A stretch of DNA of 64,000 bases, taken from the NCBI GenBank assembly GCA_003222085.1, contig QHUK01000014.1:1-64000 (forward strand), written 5' to 3'. The translations under genes and the position numbers were made by a program. Positions within the stretch are counted from its first letter, which is position 1. The number at the start of each line of letters is the position of its first letter. Positions 9,515 to 19,912 of this stretch are shown here, piece by piece. Origin of the DNA: Gemmatimonadota bacterium. GTDB lineage: Bacteria; Gemmatimonadota; Gemmatimonadetes; Gemmatimonadales; GWC2-71-9. Below the pieces are notes generated by a model, which saw only the letters and a program-made list of their open reading frames with translations, was not told the DNA's origin and did no database searches.

Positions 9515-12500
9515 TTAGACCGGCTCCATCTGACCGAGTCGCACGCCGACGATGGTCGAAACGCCGGGCTCCTGCATGGTGACGCCGTACACGGCGTCGG
9601 CGGCCTGCATGGTGCGGGGGTTATGGGTGATGACGATGAACTGCGTCAGGTCCTTGAACTCCGCGAGTAGGCGCACGTAGCGGCCCACGTTGGCGTCGTC
9701 GAGGGGGGCGTCCACTTCGTCGAGCAGGCAGAAGGGGCTCGGCTTGGTGAGGAAGATCGCGAACAAGAGCGACACCGCGACGAGGGTGCGCTCGCCCGAC
9801 GACAGCAGGTGAATCCGCTGCGTGCGCTTGCCGCGCGGCGCCGCGTGGATCTCGATCTCGCTCTCGAGCGGCTCGTCCTCGTTGGCGAGGCGCACGTCAC
9901 ACTCGCCGCCGCCAAACAGCGTCTGGAAGACCGTGCGGAAGTTGTCCCGCACCTTGCCGAACGAGTCGAGGAACATCGCCTTCGCGGTCTGGTCGATCTC
10001 GCGCGCCGCTTGCTGGAGCGACTGGCGCGCGGCCACGAGGTCATTCCGCTGCGTCATCAGGAACTCGAGGCGCTTGACCTCTTCGCCGTGCTCGTCCACT
10101 GCGAGGGCGTTAACGGGTCCGACCGCGTCGATCGCCGCCCGCAATCGCTCGTCCTCCTGGCGCAGCCACTCGAGGTCGCCGGCTACCACGGGTGCCTCGG
10201 CGAGGAGCTGATCGAGGGGCTTGCGCCACTCGGCCTCGACCCGCGCGACGAGCCCGCGTCGGCGGCCCACGATCTCCGTGCGCTCGAGCTCGAGCTTGTG
10301 CTCCTCCGCGCCACGGGCGTCCAACGCCTTGCGCACGTCCTCGAGCGCCGTTTCGGTCTCGGCCACGCGTGCGTCCGCCGCTTCGACCTCTGCCCCCGCC
10401 TCCCCGGCGGCCGCCTCCAGCGCGACGAGCGCGAGGCGGCGCTCCTTGAGCTGGTCCTCCCACTGGGTCCGCTGCGCCGTGAGGGTCGCGGTCTCGTGCT
10501 CGAGCGCGCTCATCTCGTCGGCGAGCGCCGTAGACTGGCGGCGTGCTTCCTCGGCCTCGGCCGCGGCGCGGCCGGCCCGCTCGCGCGCGGCGCCGAGCCG
10601 TGCCTCGACCTGGGCGGCATCCACCTGCCATCGCACCCGCTGCTCCCGCGCCGCCTCCTGCTGCGCCTCGAGGTCGACGAGCCGCGCGCGCTCCCCGCCG
10701 AGGCGCTCGTCGAGGCGCACGCGCTCGACCTCGTGTCGCTCGACATCCGCGTGCAAGGCCGAGAGCCGGGTTTCCACCTCCGCGAAGCGAGTCGACAGCC
10801 GCTCGACCTGCGCGGTCGCCTCGGTTGCCTCGCGCTGCGCGTGGGCGGCGGCGCGCTCGGCGTCGTCCTTTACCGCGCCCGCTTCGAGCTCCTGCTGCCG
10901 AGCGCGCTCGGCCGCTTCCCCCGCGGCGGCACACGCGGCCTCGGCGGCGGCGAGCTCGGCGAGCGTTCGCTCCAGCGTCGTGGCAGCGTCGCCCCCGTTG
11001 ACCTGTGTCTCTCGCACTTCCTGCTCGAGCCCCTCGAGCTCGGCGCGCCGCTCGAGAGGACCCCCGGCCGTGGTCCCGGCCAGGAACACGGCACCGTTAG
11101 CCCGTCGCAGCGCGCGCCCCCCCGTCCGCCCTGCCTCGCCACCGTCGAGGACCTCGTTGCCCGCGAGGAGCGCCCGCACCCACGCGGCCGCCGGGCCGTC
11201 CACGCGCAGGTCGTCGTTCAGGGGATTTCCGTCGGCGGCGAGCCGCGGCCCGGGCACGCTGGGCAGCAGCACCAGGGGCCCGGGCTGCACCTCCTCGTGC
11301 CAGCGGCGGATCGTCTCGACGGCGTTGGCGTCGCGCACCAGCACGGCGTGCAGCCACTCGCCCAAGAGCTGCTCCGCGAGCACCGCGTCGCGCCGGCTGG
11401 TGCGCAAGAAGTCCGACAGCGGCCCGATCACCGCGTCGCCGAACCGCGCCCGCGCTTTGAGCAGCGCTTGGGCCGCCGGTGCGAGCCCCACGCGCTCGCG
11501 CTCGAGCTCGGCGAGCGCGTCGCGCCGCGCCGTCACCTGTGCGAGCGCCGCCTCGGCTTGGCGCCGTGCGGTGCGCTCATGCGTCTCTTGCTCCTTGAGC
11601 TCGGCCACGCGCCGCCGCGCCTGCTCCAATGCGGCTGCCGCCTCGGCCGCGGCGCGAGCGAGGGCCGCCGCCTCCTGCGCCCGCGCGCCCACCTGGGCGG
11701 TCGCCGCCCACTCGGTCTCCGCGCGCCGGGCACGCTCCTGCGACGCGTCCGCGAGCTGCTGCCCCAGCTCGGCCCGCTCCCGCTCGAGCGCCGCCCGCTC
11801 GCCCTCGAGTGCGCGGACCGCCTCCGCCCGCCGCTGCAAGTCCTCCTCGAGCTCGCGCACCGCCGCCCGCTGGGCCAGCAGCCGGTCGCGCCCCTCCTGC
11901 TCCAGCGTGCTCCGCCCTGTCAGCTCCTGCCCGACCGAGGCGAGGTCGCGCTCCGCCGCCTCGCACTCGGCGGTGGCCGCCGCTCGCTCCCGCTCCGCCT
12001 GCAAGGCGCGGGCTTCTTCCTGGTCCCGCCGCCGCCCGGCGGTGGCGCGCCCTTGGCCGGCGTTGTGCAGCCGCTCGGCGGCGAGCGCCAGGTCGCCCTC
12101 CAGCCGCCCCGACTCGAGCTTCGCATCTGCCAGGCGGCGCTCCACCTCGGTGCGACGCGCCTCGGCCGTGTGCCGCGCTAGGACCGCCGCCTCCCGCTCC
12201 CGCTCCGCCGCTTCGAGGCGGGCCCGCTCCTCGGGCAGGGCCGCCGCCAGCTGCTCGGCCTGCTGACCCAGACCGCCGAGCGTCAGATCGAAGTCTTCGA
12301 GCTCGCGGCGCACCAGCGTCAGGGCGATGCCGAAGCGCTCCTCGATCATTTTCCCGTGGCGCTCCGCTTTGCCGCGCTGGCGCGCCAGGCTCCGCACCTG
12401 CGTCTGGACCTCGCTGACCAGGTCCTCGAGCCGGGCGAGATCCGCCGCCGTCTCCTCGAGCCGGCGCTCCGTGCTCGTCTTGCGATCGCGGTACAGCCCG

Positions 12501-13000
12501 ATCCCGGCGGCCTCTTCGAACAGGGCGCGCCGCTCCTCCGCCTTTTCGGAGAGCAGCGCCTCGATCATTCTCGCCTCCATCACCACGGCGGCGTCGGCCC
12601 CCAGGCCGGTGCCGCGCAGCAGGTCCTGGATGTCACGCAGCCGCACCGCCGAGCGATTGAGCAGGTACTCGCTCTGCCCCGAGCGGGAGAGCCGGCGTGT
12701 GACGAGGACTTCCTGATACGCGATCGGGAGGGTTCCATCCGAGTTGTCGAAGACCAGGGAGACCTCCGCCACGTTCACCGGCCGGCGCCCGGTCGAGCCC
12801 TGGAAGATGACGTCTTCCATCTTGCCGCCGCGCAGCAAGCGCGGCGACTGCTCGCCCAGGACCCAGCGGACGGCATCGGAGATGTTGGACTTGCCGCAGC
12901 CGTTCGGCCCTACGATCGCGGTGACTCCCGCTTCGAACGGCAGCTCGACCGCGCCCGCGAACGACTTGAAGCCCGACAACTCGAGTCGGGTCAGCCTCAT
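9515..13000 (-). CDS. smc: Chromosome segregation protein SMC
   Basis: MRLTRLELSGFKSFAGAVELPFEAGVTAIVGPNGCGKSNISDAVRWVLGEQSPRLLRG; coiled coils; C-terminal LLSSGERTLVAVSLLFAIFLTKPSPFCLLDEVDAPLDDANVGRY. Confidence 0.97.
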   Translation of the reverse strand: MRLTRLELSGFKSFAGAVELPFEAGVTAIVGPNGCGKSNISDAVRWVLGEQSPRLLRGGKMEDVIFQGSTGRRPVNVAEVSLVFDNSDGTLPIAYQEVLVTRRLSRSGQSEYLLNRSAVRLRDIQDLLRGTGLGADAAVVMEARMIEALLSEKAEERRALFEEAAGIGLYRDRKTSTERRLEETAADLARLEDLVSEVQTQVRSLARQRGKAERHGKMIEERFGIALTLVRRELEDFDLTLGGLGQQAEQLAAALPEERARLEAAEREREAAVLARHTAEARRTEVERRLADAKLESGRLEGDLALAAERLHNAGQGRATAGRRRDQEEARALQAERERAAATAECEAAERDLASVGQELTGRSTLEQEGRDRLLAQRAAVRELEEDLQRRAEAVRALEGERAALERERAELGQQLADASQERARRAETEWAATAQVGARAQEAAALARAAAEAAAALEQARRRVAELKEQETHERTARRQAEAALAQVTARRDALAELERERVGLAPAAQALLKARARFGDAVIGPLSDFLRTSRRDAVLAEQLLGEWLHAVLVRDANAVETIRRWHEEVQPGPLVLLPSVPGPRLAADGNPLNDDLRVDGPAAAWVRALLAGNEVLDGGEAGRTGGRALRRANGAVFLAGTTAGGPLERRAELEGLEQEVRETQVNGGDAATTLERTLAELAAAEAACAAAGEAAERARQQELEAGAVKDDAERAAAHAQREATEATAQVERLSTRFAEVETRLSALHADVERHEVERVRLDERLGGERARLVDLEAQQEAAREQRVRWQVDAAQVEARLGAARERAGRAAAEAEEARRQSTALADEMSALEHETATLTAQRTQWEDQLKERRLALVALEAAAGEAGAEVEAADARVAETETALEDVRKALDARGAEEHKLELERTEIVGRRRGLVARVEAEWRKPLDQLLAEAPVVAGDLEWLRQEDERLRAAIDAVGPVNALAVDEHGEEVKRLEFLMTQRNDLVAARQSLQQAAREIDQTAKAMFLDSFGKVRDNFRTVFQTLFGGGECDVRLANEDEPLESEIEIHAAPRGKRTQRIHLLSSGERTLVAVSLLFAIFLTKPSPFCLLDEVDAPLDDANVGRYVRLLAEFKDLTQFIVITHNPRTMQAADAVYGVTMQEPGVSTIVGVRLGQMEPV

Positions 13001-14274
13001 GGAGTGGTCTCCCCCGCGATCCGGGTGACGAGCGTGGCCTGGACGCCGGCCCGTTTGAGCCGCGCTTCGAGGAGGCTGGCTTGCTCGGGCGTCTCGAACG
13101 CGCCCGCCAACAAACGTGATCCCGTGCCCCACGACACGGCTGGAATGCCCCGCGCCCGCAGGCGGCTGGCGGGGGGCGCTCGATCGCTGAGGGAGAAGGA
13201 GTACGGAGCGCGCAGCACATCGCCCTGGCCGCGCGCGGCGAGCCCGTGCTTCCACATCCCGGAGCGGGCGCCGACGGCGGCGTCGCGCGTCGGGAACGCG
13301 CCGGCGAGCACGCGATACCACACCGTGCTGCCCCCTCCCGGATCGTCCAGCGCGATCGGCGTCACGAACGGGGTGACGCCGTCCGCCGCCAGGCGGTCCG
13401 CGAGCGCGAGCGCCTTGTCGAGTCTCGCATAGGCCGCGAGCTGCACGGTCCAGGGGAGCGAATCGACCTGCCGGGCCGGCGCCGCGGCGACCGGTCGTGC
13501 GCGCACCGGGGCGGGGGAGGCGGGGAGCGGCGTGGGCGCCCGGCGGTGCTCGGCCCCGCGTGCGAGCAGCCCCCAGCCGCCCGCCGCGCCCACGGCCAGC
13601 GTCGCGGCCACGAGCGCGGGCCGGGCCAGCCGATGCGAAGGACGCCGCACCGCGGCCGAGACGCGCCCCGGCGGCGGCGCGACCGATCGGGGGTCCGCTT
13701 CGGGCGTCCAGCGCTCGCGCACCACGCCCAGCAACGGAACGCCGCGCTCCATCACCGCCGTGATCCCCTGGCCGATCGACGACTCGGGTTCGTAGCCGTC
13801 GGGCGACAGCACGATCATTCCGTCCGGGACCGCGGAGAGCCGGGCGAGCGCGCCCGCGGAGAGGTACAGGAGCAGCAAGGCGTCCTCGACCCTGAAGCCG
13901 CCCTGCAGCTTCTTCCAACGGGGGTTGGCGAACAGGTCGCCGGCGCGCGCCGTTACGGTGCCCGCGGCGATGAAGAACACGCGGTCGACCTCGTGCGCCG
14001 CCTTGGTGAGCGACACATCGTACTCGAACGCATCCACGATCCCCTCGGTGGGCGTGAGCCCGACCGTTTCGTGCAACGTCGGGTGCTCGAGCCACAGGTC
14101 CACGAGCGCGATCCGCCGGTCGGCGAGCGCCGCGGCCCGAGCCACGTCCCACGCGGCACCCGCAGCCCATTTCAGGTCCCCCGTCGCCGGCACCAGCGCC
14201 ACGAGTGCTTGCCCGGTGACCAGTGACGGCACCAGCGCGTCGAGACGCGAGCGTGGCAAGGGGCGAACCGTCAC
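12997..14274 (-). CDS. SPOR-domain protein with N-terminal ATPase-like/MinD-like region and central TM
   Basis: C-terminal PWTVQLAAYARLDKALALADRLAADGVTPFVTPI and second SPOR-like repeat; TM ALVAATLAVGAAGGWGLLA; GTG start overlapping upstream TGA. Confidence 0.7.
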   Translation of the reverse strand: MTVRPLPRSRLDALVPSLVTGQALVALVPATGDLKWAAGAAWDVARAAALADRRIALVDLWLEHPTLHETVGLTPTEGIVDAFEYDVSLTKAAHEVDRVFFIAAGTVTARAGDLFANPRWKKLQGGFRVEDALLLLYLSAGALARLSAVPDGMIVLSPDGYEPESSIGQGITAVMERGVPLLGVVRERWTPEADPRSVAPPPGRVSAAVRRPSHRLARPALVAATLAVGAAGGWGLLARGAEHRRAPTPLPASPAPVRARPVAAAPARQVDSLPWTVQLAAYARLDKALALADRLAADGVTPFVTPIALDDPGGGSTVWYRVLAGAFPTRDAAVGARSGMWKHGLAARGQGDVLRAPYSFSLSDRAPPASRLRARGIPAVSWGTGSRLLAGAFETPEQASLLEARLKRAGVQATLVTRIAGETTP

Positions 14275-15743
14275 GGCGTCGGCTGGTAGATCCAGAAGGG
14301 GCGGCCGAGCTTGCGACCGATGCCCTCGGCCTGCGCCCGGGTGGGGTACGGCCCGAGCACCACGCGGTAGCCGTCGTCGGGATTGCGGGGCTGGAGCACC
14401 CGCGCCTCGAGTCCCGCGCGCGTGAGCTGCTGCGCCATCTCCGACGACCAGGCCTCGTTCTGCGATGTCGATACCTGCACGTACATCGGTCCCTCGGGCC
14501 CCGCCGTATCGGAGGCCACACCCTGGTCGGCCGGCGCGCCCGCGTCTCCGAACGCGCCGCGATACGCGCCGCGGGGTCGCCACCCGGTGAGCATCCACAG
14601 GTCCGTACCGCCTCCCTTTACCCGTCCCGTGGCCGCGAGCGAGTCGGGCCGGTACGCGACCACGTCGTCGCCCTGGCGCACCAGCAGCGCGCCGTCCGGG
14701 GCGATGGCCGGCAGATCCGTACGCCACGCGCTCGCCAGCGTCCCGACGAGCCGTTTCACCGGCAGGTCCACGACGAACACGGAGTCCCCAGCAGCCGGCT
14801 TGGCCAGCAACCACCGCCCGAGCGGGTCGAGCCGGATGGTGGCGGCGGGCAGCGGGAGCGCGATGCCGTCGATCTCCTCGCGGTCGTAGCGGTCGATCGC
14901 CGCCAGGCCGGGCTCCGTGCGTCGCGCGACGTAGATCCGGTGGCCCGACGGCGAGAACACCAGCGCGCGCGGGTGATCGGCGAGCGGAACGAAGCCGGCC
15001 TCGCGGCGGCCGAGCGGATCCATGAGGACGACACCTGAGTCGGCGGCCACCCCGACCAGGTCGCCCCAGCGGGTCGCCGCCACGTCGCTGCCGGCCGGCA
15101 GGGGCCGACTGGTGGGCGGTTGATCGGCGGCGGCGGTAATGAGCGCCGGGGGGTCGGCCACGACGAGCCGCTGGTCGGCGGCGCCGAACAGTTGCAGCGG
15201 CACGCCTGGCAGAGGCTGCGGCCAGGCGACCCGCACCCGCCGCGCGAGCGTCACGACCCGGCGCTTCGCGTCCACGGTGTAGAGCGTGCCGTCCGGACCG
15301 AGTGTCGCCTGCTCGATGCCGCTGGCCACGGTGTCGACTCGGGCGCTGCCGAGATCGAGTGCGAGGACGTCACTCTTCGGGCGCGCGACGCTCGTGTCCT
15401 TTTTCGCGTGCGCATCCTTCTTCTTCGCGGTCGTGTCCTTGGTGGCGGTCGTGACGTAGAGGAACTCCGCCTCGGTGTCGAGCCCAATCACCCGGGTGAC
15501 CGGCGGGAGCTTGCCCCGAATCGCGGTGGGCATCTCCACCATGGTGGGGAGGCGATACACCCTGGGGGTGCCCCCTTTCGTCGGGATGCGGATAGCGACC
15601 CCGGCGGTACGAGCGGCGCCCGCGGCTGCTCGGCTAACAGCCTGTTTGGCAGGCGGTTGCGACGATGGTGCGGCGGGCGCCCGGGACCGGCAGCCCCAGA
15701 GCGCCAGGCTGGTGAGGAGGAGGTACGATCCGCAGGTGCGCAA
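14271..15743 (-). CDS. Lipoprotein with beta-propeller and C-terminal SPOR domain
   Basis: MRTCGSYLLLTSLALWGCRSR lipobox; MYVQVSTSQNEAWSSEMAQQLTRAGLEARVLQPRNPDDGYRVVLGPYPTRAQAEGIGRKLG. Confidence 0.75.
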   Translation of the reverse strand: MRTCGSYLLLTSLALWGCRSRAPAAPSSQPPAKQAVSRAAAGAARTAGVAIRIPTKGGTPRVYRLPTMVEMPTAIRGKLPPVTRVIGLDTEAEFLYVTTATKDTTAKKKDAHAKKDTSVARPKSDVLALDLGSARVDTVASGIEQATLGPDGTLYTVDAKRRVVTLARRVRVAWPQPLPGVPLQLFGAADQRLVVADPPALITAAADQPPTSRPLPAGSDVAATRWGDLVGVAADSGVVLMDPLGRREAGFVPLADHPRALVFSPSGHRIYVARRTEPGLAAIDRYDREEIDGIALPLPAATIRLDPLGRWLLAKPAAGDSVFVVDLPVKRLVGTLASAWRTDLPAIAPDGALLVRQGDDVVAYRPDSLAATGRVKGGGTDLWMLTGWRPRGAYRGAFGDAGAPADQGVASDTAGPEGPMYVQVSTSQNEAWSSEMAQQLTRAGLEARVLQPRNPDDGYRVVLGPYPTRAQAEGIGRKLGRPFWIYQPTP

Positions 15744-15806
15744 ATGGCCTCGCCGGACAAGATAGGCAACCGGCGAGGCCAGGACAAGTGGTTTAGGGAT
15801 GCGGAG

Positions 15807-18800
15807 TTAGAACGTTGGGCCGAGGCTCACCGTCCAGTACGGATTGTTGTGCGGCCGGCTCAGGGGCTTGGTGTAGTCGAACCGCAGCACGACGAAACCC
15901 AGGAAGTTCATCCGGATCGAGCCGCCCCAGCTGCGAAGTGGCGCGCGCACGGTCTCGGGATCTTCGGTGCTGGATCGGCTCCACTCGAGCTTGGAGTTCG
16001 AGTCCCAGGCGAGCCCCGCGTCGTAGAAGATGGCGCCTTCGATGGGAGGGAGTCCCACGGGGAGGAATCCAAGCACCAGGCTGCGCGTCAGCGGGAAGCG
16101 CAACTCGGCGTTCACGACGGCGAACCGCGAGCCAATGAGCTGGTCCAGCTCGGGGCAGCCGCTGGTCGCCGCGAGACACTCGTTGTTGATGAGCGAGCCG
16201 GCGGTGTAGCCGCGTATCAAGTTGGTGTTCCCGAGGAACTGGGGGAACAGGTCGCCGTCGCGCCCGAAGCGACCGAAGAACAGCCCGCGCAGGGCGAGCG
16301 TGACAGGTCGGGCAAAGAAGTAGCGCCGCCAGTCGACCAGGCCGGAGGTGAATTTCCACGAGCCGAAGCTGGGAGCGACCTCGAGGCGCCAGCGAGAGCC
16401 GGCGAACGGTCCCACCCACCCGAACAGCGAGTTGTCGTGGACCAGCGCGAGCTGCGGTCCGTAGTAGCTGACGGAGGGGCCGCTCCCCGTCACGGGGTCC
16501 GCGATGCCCAGGACGGCGCCGGAACCCCGATCCAAGAGGTAGTCCTGCCGCAGCGTATCCTGGGTGATGTTGGCAAAGTGCCCGCCGATCTCCACGCGGG
16601 TAAAGCGGCTGAACGGATAGTATCCCTGCGCGAATATGTCGCGGATCACGAACCGCTCGAGCCGCGGCGTGAGGATCACGGTGTTCGGGTCGGACGGGTT
16701 GGATTGAACCTGGGTCGGCAAATAGAAGTACAGCGGATCCTGCGACCCGCCGAACGCCCAGTTCAGGCGGTGCGCCTGATTGATGTAGGCGGCCAGTACC
16801 TGGGCTTCGCTCAGACGACCGTTCACCGAGCCCGAGAACACCATGGTGTGGTTGCCGAGAATGTCCGACAGCGAGATGGCCGTGCCGCCGAAGAACCCGC
16901 GGCCGAAGTTATCCCGCTCGTACCCGATCGTCGGTCGCGCGACGAAGTCCGGGCTGTACCGGGTGTGATAGGGCCTGAAGGTGAACTCGTTCGTGTCCGG
17001 CAGGGCGGGCGACGAGTCGATGAGGGTTTTTATCGACACCTGCCCCGGCGCCGCACCGGTATCGGACGATTGCGTGGTGCCTGACGCCCGGAAGCCGGTG
17101 GGCGAGCGATACACCGACGTGCCGGCGCGGGGCCCCGGGTCGACCGGCGCCGCCGTGGCGGTCGCGACCGCGGCCGGCCCGCCGAGCGCCCGGCGCTGGG
17201 CGGCGAGCAGGGACGTCACGGGGGGCGTGGCCGGTGCCTGGTACGGCTGGCGCTTGAGGGAGCGCGGGTTGTCGACCGCGTACACGTTGTATTCGCCGTC
17301 CTCATAGTAGGCGAACGCGAGCCGGTCGGCTTCGTGCGCCCAGGAGAGGCACGGCGAGAGCGCGGTGATTCCGGAGACTCCCGTGAACACGTCGGTGAGC
17401 TGGTAGATGTTCCCGTCGGACAAGTCGTACAGGAAGATGTTGCTGATCCCGTTGCGATCGGAGACGAACGCCAGTGACCGGCCGTCCGGGGCCCAGGCGG
17501 GATCGATGTTCTTTCCCTGGTCCATGTGGCGGAGCACCTCGATGGAGCCGTTGTCGAGGTGGAGCAGGGCGATCCGCAGGTTGCCGAACTTGAGCGCGTT
17601 GAAGTCGGTCGCGGCTCCGCGGTCGGTCGCGAACGCGATCGTCTTCCCGTCGGCGGACCAGGAGGGCTCGAGATCGGCGTACTTGTCGTTCGTGAGGCGA
17701 CGCAGGTTCGAGCCGTCGGCGTTCACGACGAACAGGTCCGAGAGGCCGCCGTCGTATCCCGTGAACACCAGCTGTTTCCCGTCGGGCGACCACGCCGGCG
17801 TGGTGAGCCCGTTCAGCGGGACGCGGATGCGGCGGACCTCTTCATCCTTCTTCACATCGAGGATCACGAGATCGTCGCGGTCCTTGCGCTTCGCGGCGAT
17901 GGCGAAATAGCGCCCGTCGGGCGAAAACGAGCCGGCCGAGTTGATGAAGCGGAGGCTCTCGTAGTTCGAGTTCAGGGTGGACTTCACGAGCCGCCGCTTG
18001 ACCCGGCCCGTCTCCGCGTCGGCGAGGTAGAGATCGACGAAGAAGGAATTCTTCTCGCTGAAGTACGCGATCTCACGCCCGTCGGGGGACAGGGCGGGGG
18101 CGAGATGCAGCGTGCCTTCGGAGCGCTTCTGGGTGAGCAGCGGCTGGGCGATGCGGCGCGCCCGGTAGTGGTCGGCGAGCTGGGGCAGGTACGTGGTCTG
18201 CACCGCGTCGCGCCACTCGCTCGACAGGTCGTCGAGCGTGATGCCGAGCGCGCGCTTGAAGCCGCCCTCGACGCCGCTCGACACGGACGCCTGGAGGATT
18301 TGCCCGATCGCCTCGTCGCCCCACTTCTCCCCGACGTAGGCCAGCAGCGCGTGCCCGAACCGATAGGGGAAGATCCGCGGGTCGTACGTCATCTCCTCGA
18401 CGGTCGGCAGGTGACCTTCCAGCGAGGCGTCGCGCAGCCACATGGACGTGAGTGGGTCGATCGGGCCGATCGAGAGGTACTCCGCCATGCCCTCCATGAA
18501 CCAGCCGGGGAGGTTGGCGTTGACCAGCGTCTGCACGCCGGCCCCGATGCGGCCGCGACTGATCACGTCGTACTGGAACTGGTGCACCATCTCGTGGCCC
18601 AGCACGTGCTCCAAGTCCGCGTAGGCCCCGGTAAAGGGCAGCACCATGCGATGCTTGAAGAACTCGGTGAAACCGCCGGTTCCCTCGCCGAGGTCTTCGG
18701 TAGTCGTGTTGGTCTGTTGGAAGTCGGATTGCGACGCGTACAAGATGATCGGCTTCCGGCCCTGGAACTGGTGGTGCAGGACGCGGGACAGGCGGGCGTA

Positions 18801-19007
18801 CCACCGCTCCGCCATCCGCGCCGCGTCCAACGCCGCCGTTCGCTCGACCGGATAGTAGTAGATCTCGAAGTGCTCGGTCTGGATGATCCGGAAATCGAAG
18901 GCCTGGTACTGGACTTTGTTTTGCCCGAAGTACTGCGCTGCCAGCGGCGCCACGCCGAACAACGCGAGCGCCGCCGCAATCCCGCCGATACGTCGCATGA
19001 CGATCAT
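15807..19007 (-). CDS. Exported HExxH metallopeptidase + TolB/PD40 propeller + Omp85/BamA-like beta-barrel
   Basis: Signal peptide MRRIGGIAAALALFGVAPLAAQ; LGHEMVHQFQYD and GWFMEGMAEYLS; repeated SPDGR/DLFVVNADGSNLRRLT propeller motifs; C-terminal barrel ending in a terminal aromatic (SLGPTF). Confidence 0.85.
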   Translation of the reverse strand: MIVMRRIGGIAAALALFGVAPLAAQYFGQNKVQYQAFDFRIIQTEHFEIYYYPVERTAALDAARMAERWYARLSRVLHHQFQGRKPIILYASQSDFQQTNTTTEDLGEGTGGFTEFFKHRMVLPFTGAYADLEHVLGHEMVHQFQYDVISRGRIGAGVQTLVNANLPGWFMEGMAEYLSIGPIDPLTSMWLRDASLEGHLPTVEEMTYDPRIFPYRFGHALLAYVGEKWGDEAIGQILQASVSSGVEGGFKRALGITLDDLSSEWRDAVQTTYLPQLADHYRARRIAQPLLTQKRSEGTLHLAPALSPDGREIAYFSEKNSFFVDLYLADAETGRVKRRLVKSTLNSNYESLRFINSAGSFSPDGRYFAIAAKRKDRDDLVILDVKKDEEVRRIRVPLNGLTTPAWSPDGKQLVFTGYDGGLSDLFVVNADGSNLRRLTNDKYADLEPSWSADGKTIAFATDRGAATDFNALKFGNLRIALLHLDNGSIEVLRHMDQGKNIDPAWAPDGRSLAFVSDRNGISNIFLYDLSDGNIYQLTDVFTGVSGITALSPCLSWAHEADRLAFAYYEDGEYNVYAVDNPRSLKRQPYQAPATPPVTSLLAAQRRALGGPAAVATATAAPVDPGPRAGTSVYRSPTGFRASGTTQSSDTGAAPGQVSIKTLIDSSPALPDTNEFTFRPYHTRYSPDFVARPTIGYERDNFGRGFFGGTAISLSDILGNHTMVFSGSVNGRLSEAQVLAAYINQAHRLNWAFGGSQDPLYFYLPTQVQSNPSDPNTVILTPRLERFVIRDIFAQGYYPFSRFTRVEIGGHFANITQDTLRQDYLLDRGSGAVLGIADPVTGSGPSVSYYGPQLALVHDNSLFGWVGPFAGSRWRLEVAPSFGSWKFTSGLVDWRRYFFARPVTLALRGLFFGRFGRDGDLFPQFLGNTNLIRGYTAGSLINNECLAATSGCPELDQLIGSRFAVVNAELRFPLTRSLVLGFLPVGLPPIEGAIFYDAGLAWDSNSKLEWSRSSTEDPETVRAPLRSWGGSIRMNFLGFVVLRFDYTKPLSRPHNNPYWTVSLGPTF

Positions 19008-19411
19008 CCTTTCGACCCGCTGTCCGGAGCACCCGCGGCCAGCACGGGTGCGTCGCCCCACAGCCGCTCGAGCTGGTAGAACTCCCGCAATTCCGGATGA
19101 AAGACGTGCACCACGAAATCCACGTAATCCAACAGCACCCACCGACCCTGTGTGAGTCCCTCGACATGATGTGGCACGACACCGCGCGGCGCCAGCGCGT
19201 CCATGAGGTGCTCCGCCATGCCCCGCACGTGGGCGTCCGAGGTGCCCGACACGATGACGAAGTAATCGGCGGCCGCCGTCAGGCCGCGCAGATCGAGCAC
19301 CACCGGGTCGATCGCCTTGCGGTCGGCGAGCGCGGCCGTCACCACTCGGAGTGCGGCCAGCGCGTCCGGCCCCGCACGCCCCACCGGGCGCCCGCTCCGT
19401 CTGCTAGTCAT
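19004..19411 (-). CDS. rsfS: Ribosome silencing factor
   Basis: DRKAIDPVVLDLRGLTAAADYFVIVSGTSDAHVRGMAEHL...EGLTQGRWVLLDYVDFVVHVFHPELREFYQLERLWGDAP. Confidence 0.93.
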   Translation of the reverse strand: MTSRRSGRPVGRAGPDALAALRVVTAALADRKAIDPVVLDLRGLTAAADYFVIVSGTSDAHVRGMAEHLMDALAPRGVVPHHVEGLTQGRWVLLDYVDFVVHVFHPELREFYQLERLWGDAPVLAAGAPDSGSKG

Positions 19412-19452
19412 AGCGCGCCTGTCACCCGTTTGTTCCGTCCTCCCGCGGCCCG

Positions 19453-19896
19453 CTACTCCTTCACCACGCTGACCTGGATCTCGGGGCGCACGTCCGGGTG
19501 CAGCTTGATCCCGATGCGGAACTCGCCCAGCTCCCGGATCGGCTCGGGGAGGTCCACGCGGCGCTTATCGACGCGGATCCCGAGCTCCTCGAGCTTGCGC
19601 TGAACGTCGCTCGCCGTCACCGAGCCGTACAGCTTGTCCTCTTCCCCCACCTTCACCGAGAAGGTGAGGCGGACTTCGGCGATGCGGGCTGCCTCCGTTT
19701 CGGCGCTGCTCTTCTCCGCCGCGCGTTGCTTGGCGATGCGGGCCGCTTCGTAGGCGATCTTCTTCTTGTTCGCGTCCGTCGCCGGGTAGGCGAGACCCTT
19801 CGGCAGGAGATAGTTGCGCGCGTAGCCGTCCTTTACCTTGACCACGTCGCCCGCCGCGCCCAGATGCTGTACGTCCTCTCGCAGGATGACTTCCAT
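19453..19896 (-). CDS. rplI: 50S ribosomal protein L9
   Basis: MEVILREDVQHLGAAGDVVKVKDGYARNYLLPKGLAYPAT. Confidence 0.96.
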   Translation of the reverse strand: MEVILREDVQHLGAAGDVVKVKDGYARNYLLPKGLAYPATDANKKKIAYEAARIAKQRAAEKSSAETEAARIAEVRLTFSVKVGEEDKLYGSVTASDVQRKLEELGIRVDKRRVDLPEPIRELGEFRIGIKLHPDVRPEIQVSVVKE

Positions 19897-19912
19897 AGTC
19901 CGTCGTTCCTCA

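Noticed and set aside
10221-12266. Long Ser/Arg/Ala-rich ORF on + strand opposite smc (also 9809..12181)
   Set aside because: Antisense to a certain SMC gene; composition is what codon bias in a high-GC genome produces in the opposite frame.
13001-14521. Extension of the SMC reading frame upstream to 14521
   Set aside because: SMC begins at MRLTRLELSGFKSF (13000); the upstream part is out-of-frame reading of the SPOR gene with Arg-rich nonsense.
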